NCBI RefSeq assembly: GCF_011392075.1
Contig: NZ_JAAJBV010000001.1
Span: 527,217-591,216 of the forward strand
Direction of reading: 5' to 3'
From: Flavobacterium celericrescens
GTDB lineage: Bacteria > Bacteroidota > Bacteroidia > Flavobacteriales > Flavobacteriaceae
DNA length: 64,000 nucleotides
This document shows positions 36,688-46,973 of the stretch, in pieces. Numbering within the stretch: the stretch's first letter is position 1; the number at the start of each line of letters is the position of its first letter. Below the pieces are notes generated by a model that saw nothing but the letters and a program-made list of their open reading frames with translations, was not told the origin of the DNA and ran no database searches. The translations under genes were made by a program, and so were the position numbers.

Positions 36688-38697
36688 ATGAAGTTAGATT
36701 CTAAAATACCAGAAGGGCCATTAAAAGACAAATGGACCAATCATAAAGACCATTTAAAATTAGTTGCTCCAAATAATAGACCAAAAATTGATATTATTGT
36801 CGTGGGTACTGGTTTAGCTGGAGCTTCGGCTGCTGCTTCTCTTGGAGAAATGGGGTACAATGTAAAAGCATTTTGTTTTCAAGATTCGCCTCGTAGAGCA
36901 CACTCAATTGCTGCGCAAGGTGGAGTTAATGCAGCAAAAAATTATCAAAATGACGGTGATAGTGTTTACCGTCTTTTCTACGATACAATTAAAGGTGGTG
37001 ACTACCGTGCTCGTGAAGCAAACGTTCACCGTTTAGCAGAAGTTTCAGGAAATATTATCGACCAATGTGTTGCACAAGGGGTTCCTTTTGCTCGCGAATA
37101 TGGCGGAATGTTAGATAACCGTTCGTTTGGTGGAACACAAGTACAGCGTACTTTCTACGCAGCTGGACAAACAGGACAACAATTATTATTAGGAGCATAT
37201 TCTGCTTTATCAAGACAAATCGGACTAGGACGTGTAAAAATGTACAACCGTCACGAAATGTTAGATTTAGTAAAAGTTGATGGAAAAGCTCGTGGAATTA
37301 TTGCTCGTGATTTAATTACAGGGGAAATTCAAAGACATTCGGCTCATGCTGTAGTTATTGCTTCTGGAGGTTATGGAAATGTATATTTTCTTTCTACAAA
37401 TGCAATGGGAAGTAATGTTACTGCTGGATGGAAAGTTCACAAACAAGGAGCTTTATTTGCAAATCCATGTTATGTACAAATTCACCCAACATGTATTCCA
37501 GTTCACGGAACAAATCAATCTAAATTAACGTTGATGTCAGAATCGTTACGTAATTCAGGACGAATTTGGGTTCCAAAGAAAAAAGAAGATGCAGAAGCAA
37601 TCAGAGCTGGTAAATTAAAACCAACTCAAATTGCTGAAGAAGATAGAGATTACTATTTAGAAAGAAGATATCCTGCGTTTGGTAACTTAGTACCTCGTGA
37701 CGTAGCTTCAAGAGCAGCAAAAGAAAGATGTGATGCTGGTTATGGAATTGAAGCTAACGATACTAACGAAGGAGTTTACTTAGATTTCTCTACTGAGATT
37801 CAAAATAAAGGAAAACAAGCAGCTTATGCTAAAGGAAATCATAATCCAACTGCTGAAGAAATTACAGCTTTAGGAAAACAGTGGTTAGAAGAGAAATATG
37901 GTAACTTGTTTACAATGTATCAAAAAATCACGGATGAAAATCCTTATGAAACGCCAATGAAAATTTACCCAGCAGTTCACTATACTATGGGTGGTGTTTG
38001 GGTTGATTATAACTTACAATCTACAATTCCAGGTTGTTTCGTAGCGGGTGAGGCTAACTTCTCTGACCACGGAGCTAACCGTCTAGGAGCTTCGGCTTTA
38101 ATGCAAGGTTTAGCAGATGGATATTTTGTATTACCATATACAATTTCTAACTACTTAGCAGACGAAATTAGAACTGGAAAAATCTCAACAGATTCTCCAG
38201 AATTCCTAGAAGCAGAAGCAAGAGTTAAAGATTCAATTAGTAAATTCTTAAACAACAACGGTACAAAATCAGTTGATTATTTCCACAAAAAATTAGGTTT
38301 AATTATGTGGAATAAAGTAGGAATGGGAAGAAATGAAGCTGGCTTAAAAGAAGCTATTGCTGAAATCGCTCAATTAAAAGAAGATTTCTACAAAGATGTT
38401 TATGTTCCTGGAAGTGCAGATGAATTTAATACAGAATTAGAAAAAGTATTAAGAGTTGCAGATTTTATAGAACTAGGTCAATTAATGGCAATGGATGCTT
38501 TACAACGTAAAGAATCTTGTGGAGGTCACTTCCGTGAAGAATATCAAGATGCAGAAGGTGAAACATTACGTGATGACGAAAACTTCAAATTTGTTGGAGC
38601 TTGGGAATATAAAGGTGATGACATCAGCAAAGAAGAACTTCACAAAGAGGAATTGAAATACGAAGAAATTAAAATTGCAGCTAGAAATTACAAATAA
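36688..38697 (+). CDS. sdhA: Succinate dehydrogenase/fumarate reductase flavoprotein subunit
   Basis: A 669-residue flavoprotein oxidising succinate to fumarate. The FAD dinucleotide fold is [16 protein letters not shown] (about 37-52), the covalent FAD histidine lies in [11 protein letters not shown], and substrate-site segments are [14 protein letters not shown] and [20 protein letters not shown]. Length and an extended middle region fit the type B (Bacteroidota, epsilon-like) enzyme rather than the roughly 590-residue E. coli SdhA. It follows sdhC after 18 nt and precedes sdhB by 6 nt. Confidence 0.97.
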   Translation: MKLDSKIPEGPLKDKWTNHKDHLKLVAPNNRPKIDIIVVGTGLAGASAAASLGEMGYNVKAFCFQDSPRRAHSIAAQGGVNAAKNYQNDGDSVYRLFYDTIKGGDYRAREANVHRLAEVSGNIIDQCVAQGVPFAREYGGMLDNRSFGGTQVQRTFYAAGQTGQQLLLGAYSALSRQIGLGRVKMYNRHEMLDLVKVDGKARGIIARDLITGEIQRHSAHAVVIASGGYGNVYFLSTNAMGSNVTAGWKVHKQGALFANPCYVQIHPTCIPVHGTNQSKLTLMSESLRNSGRIWVPKKKEDAEAIRAGKLKPTQIAEEDRDYYLERRYPAFGNLVPRDVASRAAKERCDAGYGIEANDTNEGVYLDFSTEIQNKGKQAAYAKGNHNPTAEEITALGKQWLEEKYGNLFTMYQKITDENPYETPMKIYPAVHYTMGGVWVDYNLQSTIPGCFVAGEANFSDHGANRLGASALMQGLADGYFVLPYTISNYLADEIRTGKISTDSPEFLEAEARVKDSISKFLNNNGTKSVDYFHKKLGLIMWNKVGMGRNEAGLKEAIAEIAQLKEDFYKDVYVPGSADEFNTELEKVLRVADFIELGQLMAMDALQRKESCGGHFREEYQDAEGETLRDDENFKFVGAWEYKGDDISKEELHKEELKYEEIKIAARNYK

Positions 38698-38703
38698 TAG
38701 ATT

Positions 38704-39465
38704 ATGAGTGCAGCAAAAAATATAAACATAAACCTTAAAATTTGGCGTCAAAAGAATGCTAGTTCTAAAGGTAGCATGGAAACTTATAAATTAGATAATG
38801 TTTCTACTGCAAGTTCGTTTTTGGAAATGTTAGACCAATTAAACGAGCAATTAATTAACGAAAAGAAAGAACCAGTAGCATTTGATCACGATTGTCGTGA
38901 AGGTATTTGTGGTATGTGTTCTTTATACATCAACGGACGTGCTCACGGACCTGATACAGGAATTACTACTTGTCAGTTACACATGCGAATGTTTAATGAT
39001 GGTGATACAATTTACATCGAACCTTGGAGAAGTAAAGCATTCCCAGTAATCAAAGATTTAGTGGTTGATAGAACTGCTTTCGATAGAATTCAGCAAGCAG
39101 GAGGTTTCGTATCAGTAAACACTTCAGGAAATACGATTGACGCTAACTCAATTCCAGTTCCTAAAGACGATGCAGACAAGGCTTTTGAAGCAGCTGCATG
39201 TATTGGATGTGGAGCTTGTGTTGCGACTTGTAAAAATGGTTCTGCGATGTTATTCGTTGGAGCTAAAGTATCGCAATACGCTTTGTTACCACAAGGTAAA
39301 GTAGAAGCTACAAATCGTGTTTTAAATATGGTACGTCAGATGGACGAAGAAGGATTCGGAAATTGTACAAACACTGGAGCATGTGAAATCGAATGTCCAA
39401 AAGGAATTTCTTTAGAAAACATCGCTCGTATGAACAGAGAATTTTTAAAAGCATCAGTGAAATAA
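38704..39465 (+). CDS. sdhB: Succinate dehydrogenase/fumarate reductase iron-sulfur subunit
   Basis: A 253-residue electron-transfer subunit. The 2Fe-2S cluster is bound by [16 protein letters not shown] and the later Cys of TTCQLHM. The C-terminal half holds [15 protein letters not shown] and [12 protein letters not shown] for the 4Fe-4S and 3Fe-4S clusters. It connects the SdhA flavin with the SdhC haems. A strong terminator lies about 24 nt after the stop, closing a three-gene operon without a second anchor subunit. Confidence 0.97.
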   Translation: MSAAKNININLKIWRQKNASSKGSMETYKLDNVSTASSFLEMLDQLNEQLINEKKEPVAFDHDCREGICGMCSLYINGRAHGPDTGITTCQLHMRMFNDGDTIYIEPWRSKAFPVIKDLVVDRTAFDRIQQAGGFVSVNTSGNTIDANSIPVPKDDADKAFEAAACIGCGACVATCKNGSAMLFVGAKVSQYALLPQGKVEATNRVLNMVRQMDEEGFGNCTNTGACEIECPKGISLENIARMNREFLKASVK

Positions 39466-39488
39466 TTCATTGAAACTTCAAAATAATA

Positions 39489-39522
39489 AAAACGCATTCA
39501 TTCATTTGGATGCGTTTTTTGT
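39489..39522 (+). terminator. Terminator of sdhCAB
   Basis: Stem AAACGCATTCA/TGGATGCGTTT (one wobble) with a six-base loop and a T-run. Confidence 0.85.
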
Positions 39523-39593
39523 TTTAAATATTTCTTAAACATTATTAAATGAAAAGAATAAAATGGTATTTTTAACGTGATAAATTAGTCAAT

Positions 39594-40046
39594 ATGAAAC
39601 AGCTATTTCTTTTGTTTTTCTTTCTTTTTTCAATTTCAGGGATATCGCAAACTAATGTTTTAGTAATACAAAAGTTAAATTCTAAATTTACTAAAGAAAT
39701 TAAGGAGAACAAGCGTATTAAAGTATGGACAAAAGATGGGCAAAAAATTTATGGAAGATTCACAATAAAAGATTCCACAAGTATTATAATTGAAGAAAAA
39801 GTTATACTATTAGAAGACATCATAAAAATGAAGAAAAAATCACTTTTTGGAACCATAGCAAATCCTATTTTTATTGTTTATGGCTCCTTTATGATAATTG
39901 CTGGTGTGGTAACAGTTGGTTCAGGCGGTTGGGGTGCAATTATTGGAGGAAGTTTTATTATTGGAGGAATGCCATTGGTTCTAATACCATCAATTTCTAA
40001 TAAATATTCAATACAAGATTGGGAGTATTCAATAAAAATAAGATAA
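39594..40046 (+). CDS. Exported membrane-associated protein of unknown function
   Basis: A 150-residue protein with a signal peptide (1-19, ending GISQ), a small beta-rich region that looks Sm-like in pattern (VWTKDGQKIYGRFTIKDSTSI, then a valine/isoleucine strand), and two closely spaced Gly-rich hydrophobic helices (about 88-132). No family is recognised. Its TAA directly abuts the ATG of the next gene, so the two are translated from one mRNA. Confidence 0.65.
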   Translation: MKQLFLLFFFLFSISGISQTNVLVIQKLNSKFTKEIKENKRIKVWTKDGQKIYGRFTIKDSTSIIIEEKVILLEDIIKMKKKSLFGTIANPIFIVYGSFMIIAGVVTVGSGGWGAIIGGSFIIGGMPLVLIPSISNKYSIQDWEYSIKIR

Positions 40047-40811
40047 ATGAAAATAGCACTTTTTCAAACCAAATTAGCTTGGGAAAATACAGAGGTCAAT
40101 CGAACATATATCGAAGAATATTTTTTGAATGAAGACGAATCATTTGATTTATTTGTATTGCCCGAAATGTTCAATTCTGGTTTTACCATGAATCCATCGG
40201 CTGTAGCTGAAACTATGGAAGGAGAAACTATAAATTGGATGGAATCATTAGCTTTAGAAAAAAATTGCGCTATTTGTGGAAGTTTGGTAATTTCAGAAAA
40301 CAGTAAATTTTATAATCGATTTGTTTTTGTGCATCCAAGTGGTAAAATAGATTTTTACAATAAAAGACATCTTTTTACACTTGCTGGAGAAGATAAAGTC
40401 TACACAAAAGGAACTGAAAAAGTTATTGTAAACTATAAAAATTGGAACATTTGCCTTCAAATATGTTACGATTTGCGTTTTCCAGTTTTTGTTCGAAATG
40501 TTGAAAATTACGATTTACTATTGTATGTTGCCAATTGGCCAAAGCCACGAATTAATGCTTGGGATACATTATTAAAATCACGCGCCATAGAAAATATGTG
40601 CTACACGATTGGAGTTAACAGAATAGGTGAAGATGCCAATAAATTGGAATACCCAGGACATTCGCAGGTAATTGATTTTCTTGGGAATCAAGTGATAAAT
40701 TGTGAAAATGAATCAGGTGTTTATATTATTAATTTAGATAAACAAGCACAGCTAGAAGCGCGTGAAAAATTTAGTTTTTTAAATGATAGAGATGATTTTT
40801 CTTTAATCTAA
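40047..40811 (+). CDS. Carbon-nitrogen hydrolase (omega-amidase type)
   Basis: A 254-residue nitrilase-superfamily amidase. The Glu-Lys-Cys triad is seen in VLPEMFNSGF, YNKRHLFTLAGE and LQICYDLRFPVF. The overall sequence suits the YafV/omega-amidase branch, which hydrolyses alpha-keto-glutaramate and similar amides as metabolite repair in the cytosol. Its 3' end overlaps the convergent Ig-like gene by 9 nt. Confidence 0.9.
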   Translation: MKIALFQTKLAWENTEVNRTYIEEYFLNEDESFDLFVLPEMFNSGFTMNPSAVAETMEGETINWMESLALEKNCAICGSLVISENSKFYNRFVFVHPSGKIDFYNKRHLFTLAGEDKVYTKGTEKVIVNYKNWNICLQICYDLRFPVFVRNVENYDLLLYVANWPKPRINAWDTLLKSRAIENMCYTIGVNRIGEDANKLEYPGHSQVIDFLGNQVINCENESGVYIINLDKQAQLEAREKFSFLNDRDDFSLI

Positions 40812-42407
40812 ATCAAAATCTTGTTCTACATCCCAATTCGCTCTAACGTCAATTTGTTTTGAAAAATAAATAATTTCTTCGGCTTGTTTTTTAGCTAAGT
40901 AATCACCCGTGTCCCAAACACCATTCGCATTGTCATCATAAATAACTCGCAAAGTGTATATTTTAGGTTCAATTGTTTCAAAGGTTATTGAAGTTTCTTT
41001 ACTCGAAGTTTTTGAATAAAATATTTCGCCTTTATCATCAAGCACTTCTAAAATAAATGGAAATCGTTTCACACCAGTTAGATTTACTTTTAAATTTCCA
41101 TAATCTGAAAATAGTTTTGTTTTGAAATCAAACTGTAAAGAATCGTTTTTATCATCATAAAAATCTACAATTGCTTCGGGCAAAATTTCTAAACTATACT
41201 TTTGGTCTTCTTCCTTAACAAAATCAAAAAGAATTTCTTGATTGTATTCATCATATTTAGATGTAAATGCAACAGCAACAGAATCTTTATTTCTTAAGAC
41301 TATTTTAGAATTATCAATTGATTTTATAGGTGTTGCTGTAATTAAAGAAAATTGCTCTCTAAAAGCTAAAACGCCTTGTATTTTACTATCAATTTTTAAA
41401 CTATCAGCCTCTTTTAATTTTTTAAATTTTGTAGTAAAGGTTTTGCTATAATTTCCATTTTCAACGGTTATATCTAACGAATCTAATTCTATGTTTGGAT
41501 AAAACAATTGAACAGAATCTTTGTCTTTTTGTGGAAATTTTGTCAATTTAATTGGAATGTTTTCCTGACCTTTTTTTGCAGAAACTTTCATGTTTTTGGC
41601 ATCACCCTCATAAGCCATGAAAAGTTTGTTATTGCTTTCTTGTGTAGGTTTTTCAGCTTTGAAAGGTACTTTTTCAGCAAATAATTCTAATTCATACATG
41701 GTTTCAGTAGGAATAGAAATAGGTTCATTAAAAAAAGCAATTTTATCACTTTTAGGATCAAATTTATTATTGCCAGCTTTGTCTTTAAGTGCTATTATGT
41801 GATAATTTCCTTCTTTCAAATTTTCTAGTGCAAATACTTTCAAACTATCTAAAGTATTTGTAACATACAAAGGAGTTTCTTTGTAAACGGTTGAGTCAGT
41901 AAAGGTTTTGGCGTCATACAACATAACACTTACAAAATTATCGGGTTTTTGTAAGTAAGCATCTTTGATTTTTCCAACTACAGTTAATGAATCAATATAG
42001 TTTCCAGTAGAAAAAACATATTTGAATTGAGAATACGGATTCCCTTCATTGTTATCAGTTATACTTTGACCAAAATTGAAACTGTAAGTTGTGTTTTCTT
42101 GTAATGTATCGGCTATTTTAATAGAAATAAATTTACTTGCACTTCCTTGAGGAACAATTGTGGGTTGCTTTTTCATAGGAGGAGAAATAATCAACTGTTT
42201 GTTGATGTCTTTTACTTTAATCAATTCATCAAAATTGATTTTTATTTCGTTTCCTTTAAAATTTGTTGTAAAATTATCAGGGTAACTGTTTACTATTTTT
42301 GGAGCTATTGTGTCTTTTTTACCACCTGTAATTGTACCTCTTTTTGCACAATTTGTAAAGAACAACAGTGTACAAGATAAAAGGGCAAGATATTTAAGTT
42401 TTGTCAT
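40803..42407 (-). CDS. Ig-like domain lipoprotein
   Basis: A 534-residue protein with a lipoprotein signal (FFTNC, Cys20) and an N-terminal SbsA/Big-5-type Ig-like domain (about 35-130: APKIVNSYPDNFTTNFKG, INFDELIKVKD). The rest is beta-rich with repeated short strands, a carboxypeptidase-regulatory-like segment near 190-235 (LENLKEGNYHIIALKDKAGNNKFD) and another near 470-510 (IYTLRVIYDDNANGVWDTGDY). It is a common Flavobacteriaceae cell-envelope protein without known function. comF lies 66 nt upstream on the same strand. Confidence 0.85.
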   Translation of the reverse strand: MTKLKYLALLSCTLLFFTNCAKRGTITGGKKDTIAPKIVNSYPDNFTTNFKGNEIKINFDELIKVKDINKQLIISPPMKKQPTIVPQGSASKFISIKIADTLQENTTYSFNFGQSITDNNEGNPYSQFKYVFSTGNYIDSLTVVGKIKDAYLQKPDNFVSVMLYDAKTFTDSTVYKETPLYVTNTLDSLKVFALENLKEGNYHIIALKDKAGNNKFDPKSDKIAFFNEPISIPTETMYELELFAEKVPFKAEKPTQESNNKLFMAYEGDAKNMKVSAKKGQENIPIKLTKFPQKDKDSVQLFYPNIELDSLDITVENGNYSKTFTTKFKKLKEADSLKIDSKIQGVLAFREQFSLITATPIKSIDNSKIVLRNKDSVAVAFTSKYDEYNQEILFDFVKEEDQKYSLEILPEAIVDFYDDKNDSLQFDFKTKLFSDYGNLKVNLTGVKRFPFILEVLDDKGEIFYSKTSSKETSITFETIEPKIYTLRVIYDDNANGVWDTGDYLAKKQAEEIIYFSKQIDVRANWDVEQDFDLD

Positions 42408-42473
42408 TGTCTTTAAAAATGAGGTTACAAAATAACAACTATAATTGCTTTAAACATAAAATTTTAGTAATTT

Positions 42474-43157
42474 TTATGAATCTGTATATGCAATTGTAAT
42501 AATGCTAATTTTTGTATTGGGAATTTTTAACAAAGCTCTTGCACAAGCTTCTAATGTGGCGCCAGAAGTTATAACGTCATCTACCAACAAAAAATGTTTA
42601 CCTGAATCTGCTGTTGTATATTTTACGTCAAAAAGAGAATTATTGACTTCAGCTCGAGCTTCTTTGCTTTTTTTAGTTTGTGATTTTGAGTACACATTTC
42701 TATATAAGAGTGTTTCATTGTAACCAATTTCTAAATTTTCTGAAAGCGCTTTACAAAATGTTGTTACTTGATTATAACCTCTCTCTTTTAGGCGTTTTTG
42801 ATGGAGTGGAACTGGAATTATTTCAGAAAAAGCATGCTCTTTTGCAATTTCTTTTAAATCATTTGCATACCAATTTCCAAGAAAAGTGCCAATTTCTTGA
42901 TGGTTTCTATATTTTAAATTGTGAATTAGATTTTGCACAACACCTTTTTTGTGAAAATAAAGCATTGCGCAAGAAAATTCAATTGGGATTATGCCATAAA
43001 ATTTTTTTGTTGTATAATTGTCTTTTAAAAGATGATGTTGGGTAAGCGGAAGTTGATGCCTGCAATCGGTACAAATTATTTTTTCGTTTTGTAATAAAAG
43101 AGAATTACAGCCATTACATAATTTGGGAAAAAGTAAGTTTATCAGGTTTTTTAGCAT
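42474..43157 (-). CDS. ComF family phosphoribosyltransferase-like protein
   Basis: A 227-residue protein with an N-terminal zinc-ribbon (CNGCNSLLL and ICTDCRHQLP) and a C-terminal type I phosphoribosyltransferase fold holding the PRPP loop LLVDDVITSGATLEACA. VPLHQKRLKERGYNQ is a further ComF hallmark. ComF acts in DNA uptake in naturally competent bacteria and is widely kept elsewhere. No other competence genes are nearby. It is divergent from the coiled-coil gene at 43220. Confidence 0.92.
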   Translation of the reverse strand: MLKNLINLLFPKLCNGCNSLLLQNEKIICTDCRHQLPLTQHHLLKDNYTTKKFYGIIPIEFSCAMLYFHKKGVVQNLIHNLKYRNHQEIGTFLGNWYANDLKEIAKEHAFSEIIPVPLHQKRLKERGYNQVTTFCKALSENLEIGYNETLLYRNVYSKSQTKKSKEARAEVNNSLFDVKYTTADSGKHFLLVDDVITSGATLEACARALLKIPNTKISIITIAYTDS

Positions 43158-43219
43158 TTTATCGATTTATCAAAACAAATTTAACATTTTTAAATACTTT
43201 CGTAATACAATATTAAGAA

Positions 43220-44017
43220 ATGGCAATTAGAAAAAACAAAATTACAAAAATCAGCATCATTATTTTGATGTTGTTATTGTTGTTTTTTAGTGTCAAATAT
43301 TACAAAGTAAAAGAAGAGTTAACGACATTTAAAGAGCATTCAGAATTAGAAATAAAAGTTCTTGAAAGTCAACTTGGAGAAATACTTCATAAATATGATT
43401 CATTGAGTGAAGAATCAAAACATAATGCAGAATTAATAGCATTGAACATAGATTCTAAATCAATTAATGATGAATCAACTTCACAAATTAATTCAACTGC
43501 TAGTTCAATTAATGACTCTATTGTTTTTTATGCAAAAAGAGCTCAAGAGTTAAACACTCAAATTGCTCAAAAGAAACAAGCAATAGCTGATAATTCTAAA
43601 GCTTCTCAAAATACTAGTCAAGCAAATCTTTATAAATTATCTGCATCTAATATTAATGCTAAAGGAGTAAAGATATATTCTGATTTGTATAAAGCTAATA
43701 ATTCACAAATTCAGCAATTGAGAGTTTGTTATACTTTACAAAGAAACGACGTTGTCAAATCTGGGTCAAGAAAAATATACATTCAGGTTGTAAATCCTAA
43801 AAATCAAATTATTTCTAAAGACAATTCATATGTTGAAGATGCTTTAGGAGCAAGATTACAATTTAGTGCAATTTCTGAAGTTAATTACAATAAGAAAGAC
43901 ACAGATGTTTGTGCTTATGTTGATCTAGAAAAAAACAAAACTATTAAAGGGAATTATATCATAAATATTTACAGTGATTTCACTAAAATTGGTTCTACAA
44001 TTTTCGAATACAAATAA
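43220..44017 (+). CDS. Membrane-anchored coiled-coil protein of unknown function
   Basis: A 265-residue protein with a basic N-terminus, one membrane helix (about 10-27), and a long predicted coiled coil (about 30-150, rich in Glu, Lys, Ser, Gln). A beta-rich C-terminal domain (about 150-265: LRVCYTLQRNDVVKSGSRKIYIQVVNPK, DVCAYVDLEKNKTIKGNYIINIYSD) faces the periplasm. I recall similar flavobacterial proteins of unknown function next to glyS. A near-consensus -7 element (TACTTTCG) lies upstream. Confidence 0.7.
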   Translation: MAIRKNKITKISIIILMLLLLFFSVKYYKVKEELTTFKEHSELEIKVLESQLGEILHKYDSLSEESKHNAELIALNIDSKSINDESTSQINSTASSINDSIVFYAKRAQELNTQIAQKKQAIADNSKASQNTSQANLYKLSASNINAKGVKIYSDLYKANNSQIQQLRVCYTLQRNDVVKSGSRKIYIQVVNPKNQIISKDNSYVEDALGARLQFSAISEVNYNKKDTDVCAYVDLEKNKTIKGNYIINIYSDFTKIGSTIFEYK

Positions 44018-44064
44018 TTTGTATTTAATTCTTTAAAAACTTTTCTTTATTCCATTCCTATTTT

Positions 44065-44072
44065 TACTTTTG
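44065..44072 (+). promoter_or_regulatory. -7 element of the glyS promoter, four bases from the ATG
   Basis: Exact TACTTTTG ends 4 nt before the glyS ATG (44077), the same geometry as at dinB. The transcript should be leaderless or nearly so. Confidence 0.5.
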
Positions 44073-44076
44073 CATT

Positions 44077-45618
44077 ATGGCAAAACAAGATGATATATTT
44101 AAAAATGTAGTTTCGCATGCAAAAGAATACGGATTTATTTTTCCGTCAAGCGAAATATACGATGGACTTAGTGCAGTATATGACTATGCACAAAATGGTG
44201 TTGAATTAAAAAAGAACATCCGTGAATATTGGTGGAAAGCAATGGTGCAAATGCACGAAAACATTGTTGGTTTAGACGCTGCAATATTGATGCATCCAAC
44301 TACTTGGAAAGCTTCTGGACACGTTGATGCGTTTAACGATCCATTAATCGATAATAAAGATTCTAAAAAAAGATATCGTGCCGATGTTTTAATTGAGGAT
44401 TATGCCGAAAAATTAAATCAAAAAGCACAAAAAGAAATTGACAAAGCACGTGAGCGTTTTGGAGCTTCATTTGATGAAGAGCAATACAAAACAACGAATC
44501 CTCGTGTGATGGAATATTTGTCTAAAAAGAAGGAAATTCTGGAAAGAATGGCGCGCTCTTTAGAGACAGAAAACCTTACTGATGTTAAAGCTTTAATTGA
44601 AGAATTAGAAATTGCTTGTCCAGAAAGTGGTTCAAAAAACTGGACAGATGTGAAGCAATTCAACTTAATGTTCGGAACAAAATTGGGAGCTTCTGCTGAA
44701 AATGCAATGGATTTATATTTGCGTCCGGAAACAGCTCAAGGTATTTTCGTAAACTTTTTAAACGTTCAGAAAACGGGTCGTATGAAAGTTCCTTTCGGAA
44801 TTGCTCAAACTGGTAAAGCGTTTAGAAATGAAATCGTTGCTAGACAATTTATTTTCCGTATGCGCGAATTTGAACAAATGGAAATGCAGTTTTTCGTAAA
44901 GCCAGGTGAAGAAATGAAATGGTACGAATACTGGAAAACAACACGTTTAAATTGGCATTTGTCGCTTGGTTTAGGAAAGGAAAATTATCGTTTTCATGAC
45001 CATGAAAAACTAGCTCATTATGCTAATGCTGCAGCTGACATCGAATTCAATTTCCCATTCGGATTTAAAGAATTAGAAGGAATTCACTCAAGAACCGATT
45101 TCGATTTGAAAGCGCACGAACAATTTTCAGGTAAAAAAATACAATATTTTGACAACGAGACTAATTCAAACTACACGCCTTATGTGGTAGAAACTTCGGT
45201 TGGTTTAGACAGAATGTTCTTGGCGGTTTTCTCAAACTCGTTACAAGAAGAAACATTAGAAGACGGTTCAACAAGAACAGTTTTACGTTTGCCTTCTGTT
45301 TTGGCACCTACAAAAGCAGCTGTTTTACCATTAGTTAAAAAAGATGGTTTGCCAGAAGTTGCCAACAAAATCATCGAAGATTTAAAATGGGATTTCAATG
45401 TAGCATACGATGAAAAAGATGCTGTTGGAAGACGTTACAGAAGACAAGATGCTTTAGGAACTCCATTTTGTATTACAGTAGATCATCAAACTTTAGAAGA
45501 TGAAACGGTAACCATTCGTCATAGAGATTCAATGCAACAAGATAGAGTGAAGATTTCAGAATTACGAAATATCATCAATAACGAAGTTTCCATGAGAAAC
45601 TGGTTGATGAAAATGTAA
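44077..45618 (+). CDS. glyS: Glycine--tRNA ligase (homodimeric type)
   Basis: A 513-residue class II synthetase of the single-chain alpha2 type. Catalytic signatures are the N-terminal IFPSSEIYDGLSAVYDYAQNG, AQGIFVNF with PFGIAQTGKAFRNEI (motif 2 region), RMREFEQMEMQFF and motif 3 SVGLDRMFLAVF. The anticodon-binding domain starts near residue 405. The C-terminus is MRNWLMKM. The last 31 nt including the stop recur 3 kb downstream, with a synonymous AGA/CGA difference, marking a recombination boundary. Confidence 0.97.
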   Translation: MAKQDDIFKNVVSHAKEYGFIFPSSEIYDGLSAVYDYAQNGVELKKNIREYWWKAMVQMHENIVGLDAAILMHPTTWKASGHVDAFNDPLIDNKDSKKRYRADVLIEDYAEKLNQKAQKEIDKARERFGASFDEEQYKTTNPRVMEYLSKKKEILERMARSLETENLTDVKALIEELEIACPESGSKNWTDVKQFNLMFGTKLGASAENAMDLYLRPETAQGIFVNFLNVQKTGRMKVPFGIAQTGKAFRNEIVARQFIFRMREFEQMEMQFFVKPGEEMKWYEYWKTTRLNWHLSLGLGKENYRFHDHEKLAHYANAAADIEFNFPFGFKELEGIHSRTDFDLKAHEQFSGKKIQYFDNETNSNYTPYVVETSVGLDRMFLAVFSNSLQEETLEDGSTRTVLRLPSVLAPTKAAVLPLVKKDGLPEVANKIIEDLKWDFNVAYDEKDAVGRRYRRQDALGTPFCITVDHQTLEDETVTIRHRDSMQQDRVKISELRNIINNEVSMRNWLMKM

Positions 45619-45622
45619 TAAA
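45592..45622 (+). repeat. Left direct repeat: genuine 3' end of glyS
   Basis: This stretch encodes MRNWLMKM and the stop codon. It matches 48606-48636 at 30 of 31 positions, with 27 consecutive identities (45596-45622). Confidence 0.9.
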
Positions 45623-45628
45623 TAAATG

Positions 45629-45661
45629 AATCCCAAAAAATATTTTTTTTGGGATTTTTAA
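45629..45661 (+). terminator. Terminator directly after glyS, within the insert
   Basis: AATCCCAAAAAA pairs with TTTTTTGGGATT, followed by T-rich sequence. It lies 11 nt before the protease gene start. Confidence 0.75.
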
Positions 45662-45671
45662 TAAATTTTTT

Positions 45672-46973
45672 ATGTGCAAAAAGTGTAGTTTTCTAGTTGC
45701 GTTTTTACTTTTTTTTAAATTTAATTATTCTCAAGAGCATGTTCTTCTTGACACTATAAATAATGAAGTTTTTAAAAATGAAATTGAACAATTTTATCTT
45801 GTCCAATCAAAAAAGACAGAGGCGATTATTAGTCAATTGGAGAACTATAAAGTAAAAGAAGAAATGAAGGAAATTTTTGCAAATAAAAAGGCAAATTTTC
45901 TTCAAGACTTAAAAAATAGAAAATATCTTTATCATAAAGAAATTTCTCCTGTCATTGAAAAAATCTTTGATGATATAAAAGCAAAAAATCCCAATGAAAA
46001 TTTTAATGAAATTAAAATTATTCTTGCTTTAGGAGAAGAAATTAATGCTTATAATTATGGGGAAGGAATTGTTGCAATAAATTTACCGTTGATAATAAAT
46101 GTTAATGATGAATTAGAGTTAAGTTTTATTATTTGCCATGAAATTGCACATCAAAAGCTAAATCATGTTTTTAGTTCAATACAAAGCCAATCGCAAAAGG
46201 GAAACTCAAGTGAAATGATTGAAAAGGCAAAAGAATTAAAAAAAGTTAAATACAATAGAAGTGGTTTAGCAAAAAACGAAGTAAAGAATTTTGTGTATGG
46301 AGCAAGAAGATTTAGTAGAGAGAAAGAACAACAAGCTGATTCTTTAGGTTTTGTTTATTTTAGAAATACTAATCCGAAGTTTGTTCTAAAATCAGTAGAA
46401 GCTTTAGCTAATCTTAAATATGTTGACAAAGATAAAGATTCTTTGACTAGTAAAGATTATCATGAAATCTTTGAAAATTCAAAAGTTGTATTTCAAGAGG
46501 AGTGGATTGAAACAGAAGATTTTCAAGATTATTACTATCAAACCAATACAGGAATATGGAATATAGATTCGCTCAGAACGCATCCAGATATTGATTTAAG
46601 AGTTAAATATTTGAAAAACACATTTAAAATTGATGAATCTCAAATATACGAATTCAATAAACTAAATTACATTTCATTAAAATCTAAAAGCAAATATGAT
46701 GAGATTGTTATGTTGTTTTATTTAAAAGAATATGGAAAATCATTATATAAAACGATGATTTTATTAAAGGATGATAAAGAAAATCCTATTTTAAAAAAAA
46801 TGATGTATGATAATTTATTTATGATATCAGAGTATAAGAGTCAATATAAATTAAATCAATGTTTAGAAACAGAATCACCCTATAATTCTAAAAGTTATAA
46901 TGCTTTTTTGAGTTTTATTAGAAATTTAAGAAAAGCCACTTTAAGTCAAATAATAAGTATTTATGAGTATTAA
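45672..46973 (+). CDS. Secreted M48-type zinc metallopeptidase
   Basis: A 433-residue exported protein with a signal peptide (1-20, ending NYSQ). The zinc site is CHEIAHQKLNH (His156, Glu157, His160) with the third ligand Glu219 in SREKEQQADSLG, the M48 ExxAD pattern. A coiled N-terminal region (about 25-100) precedes the catalytic core (about 105-240), and about 190 residues of unknown fold follow. Unlike HtpX-type M48 proteins it has no membrane helices. Its stop overlaps the next start by 11 nt, so the two products are translationally coupled. It is part of the glyS-adjacent insert. Confidence 0.85.
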   Translation: MCKKCSFLVAFLLFFKFNYSQEHVLLDTINNEVFKNEIEQFYLVQSKKTEAIISQLENYKVKEEMKEIFANKKANFLQDLKNRKYLYHKEISPVIEKIFDDIKAKNPNENFNEIKIILALGEEINAYNYGEGIVAINLPLIINVNDELELSFIICHEIAHQKLNHVFSSIQSQSQKGNSSEMIEKAKELKKVKYNRSGLAKNEVKNFVYGARRFSREKEQQADSLGFVYFRNTNPKFVLKSVEALANLKYVDKDKDSLTSKDYHEIFENSKVVFQEEWIETEDFQDYYYQTNTGIWNIDSLRTHPDIDLRVKYLKNTFKIDESQIYEFNKLNYISLKSKSKYDEIVMLFYLKEYGKSLYKTMILLKDDKENPILKKMMYDNLFMISEYKSQYKLNQCLETESPYNSKSYNAFLSFIRNLRKATLSQIISIYEY

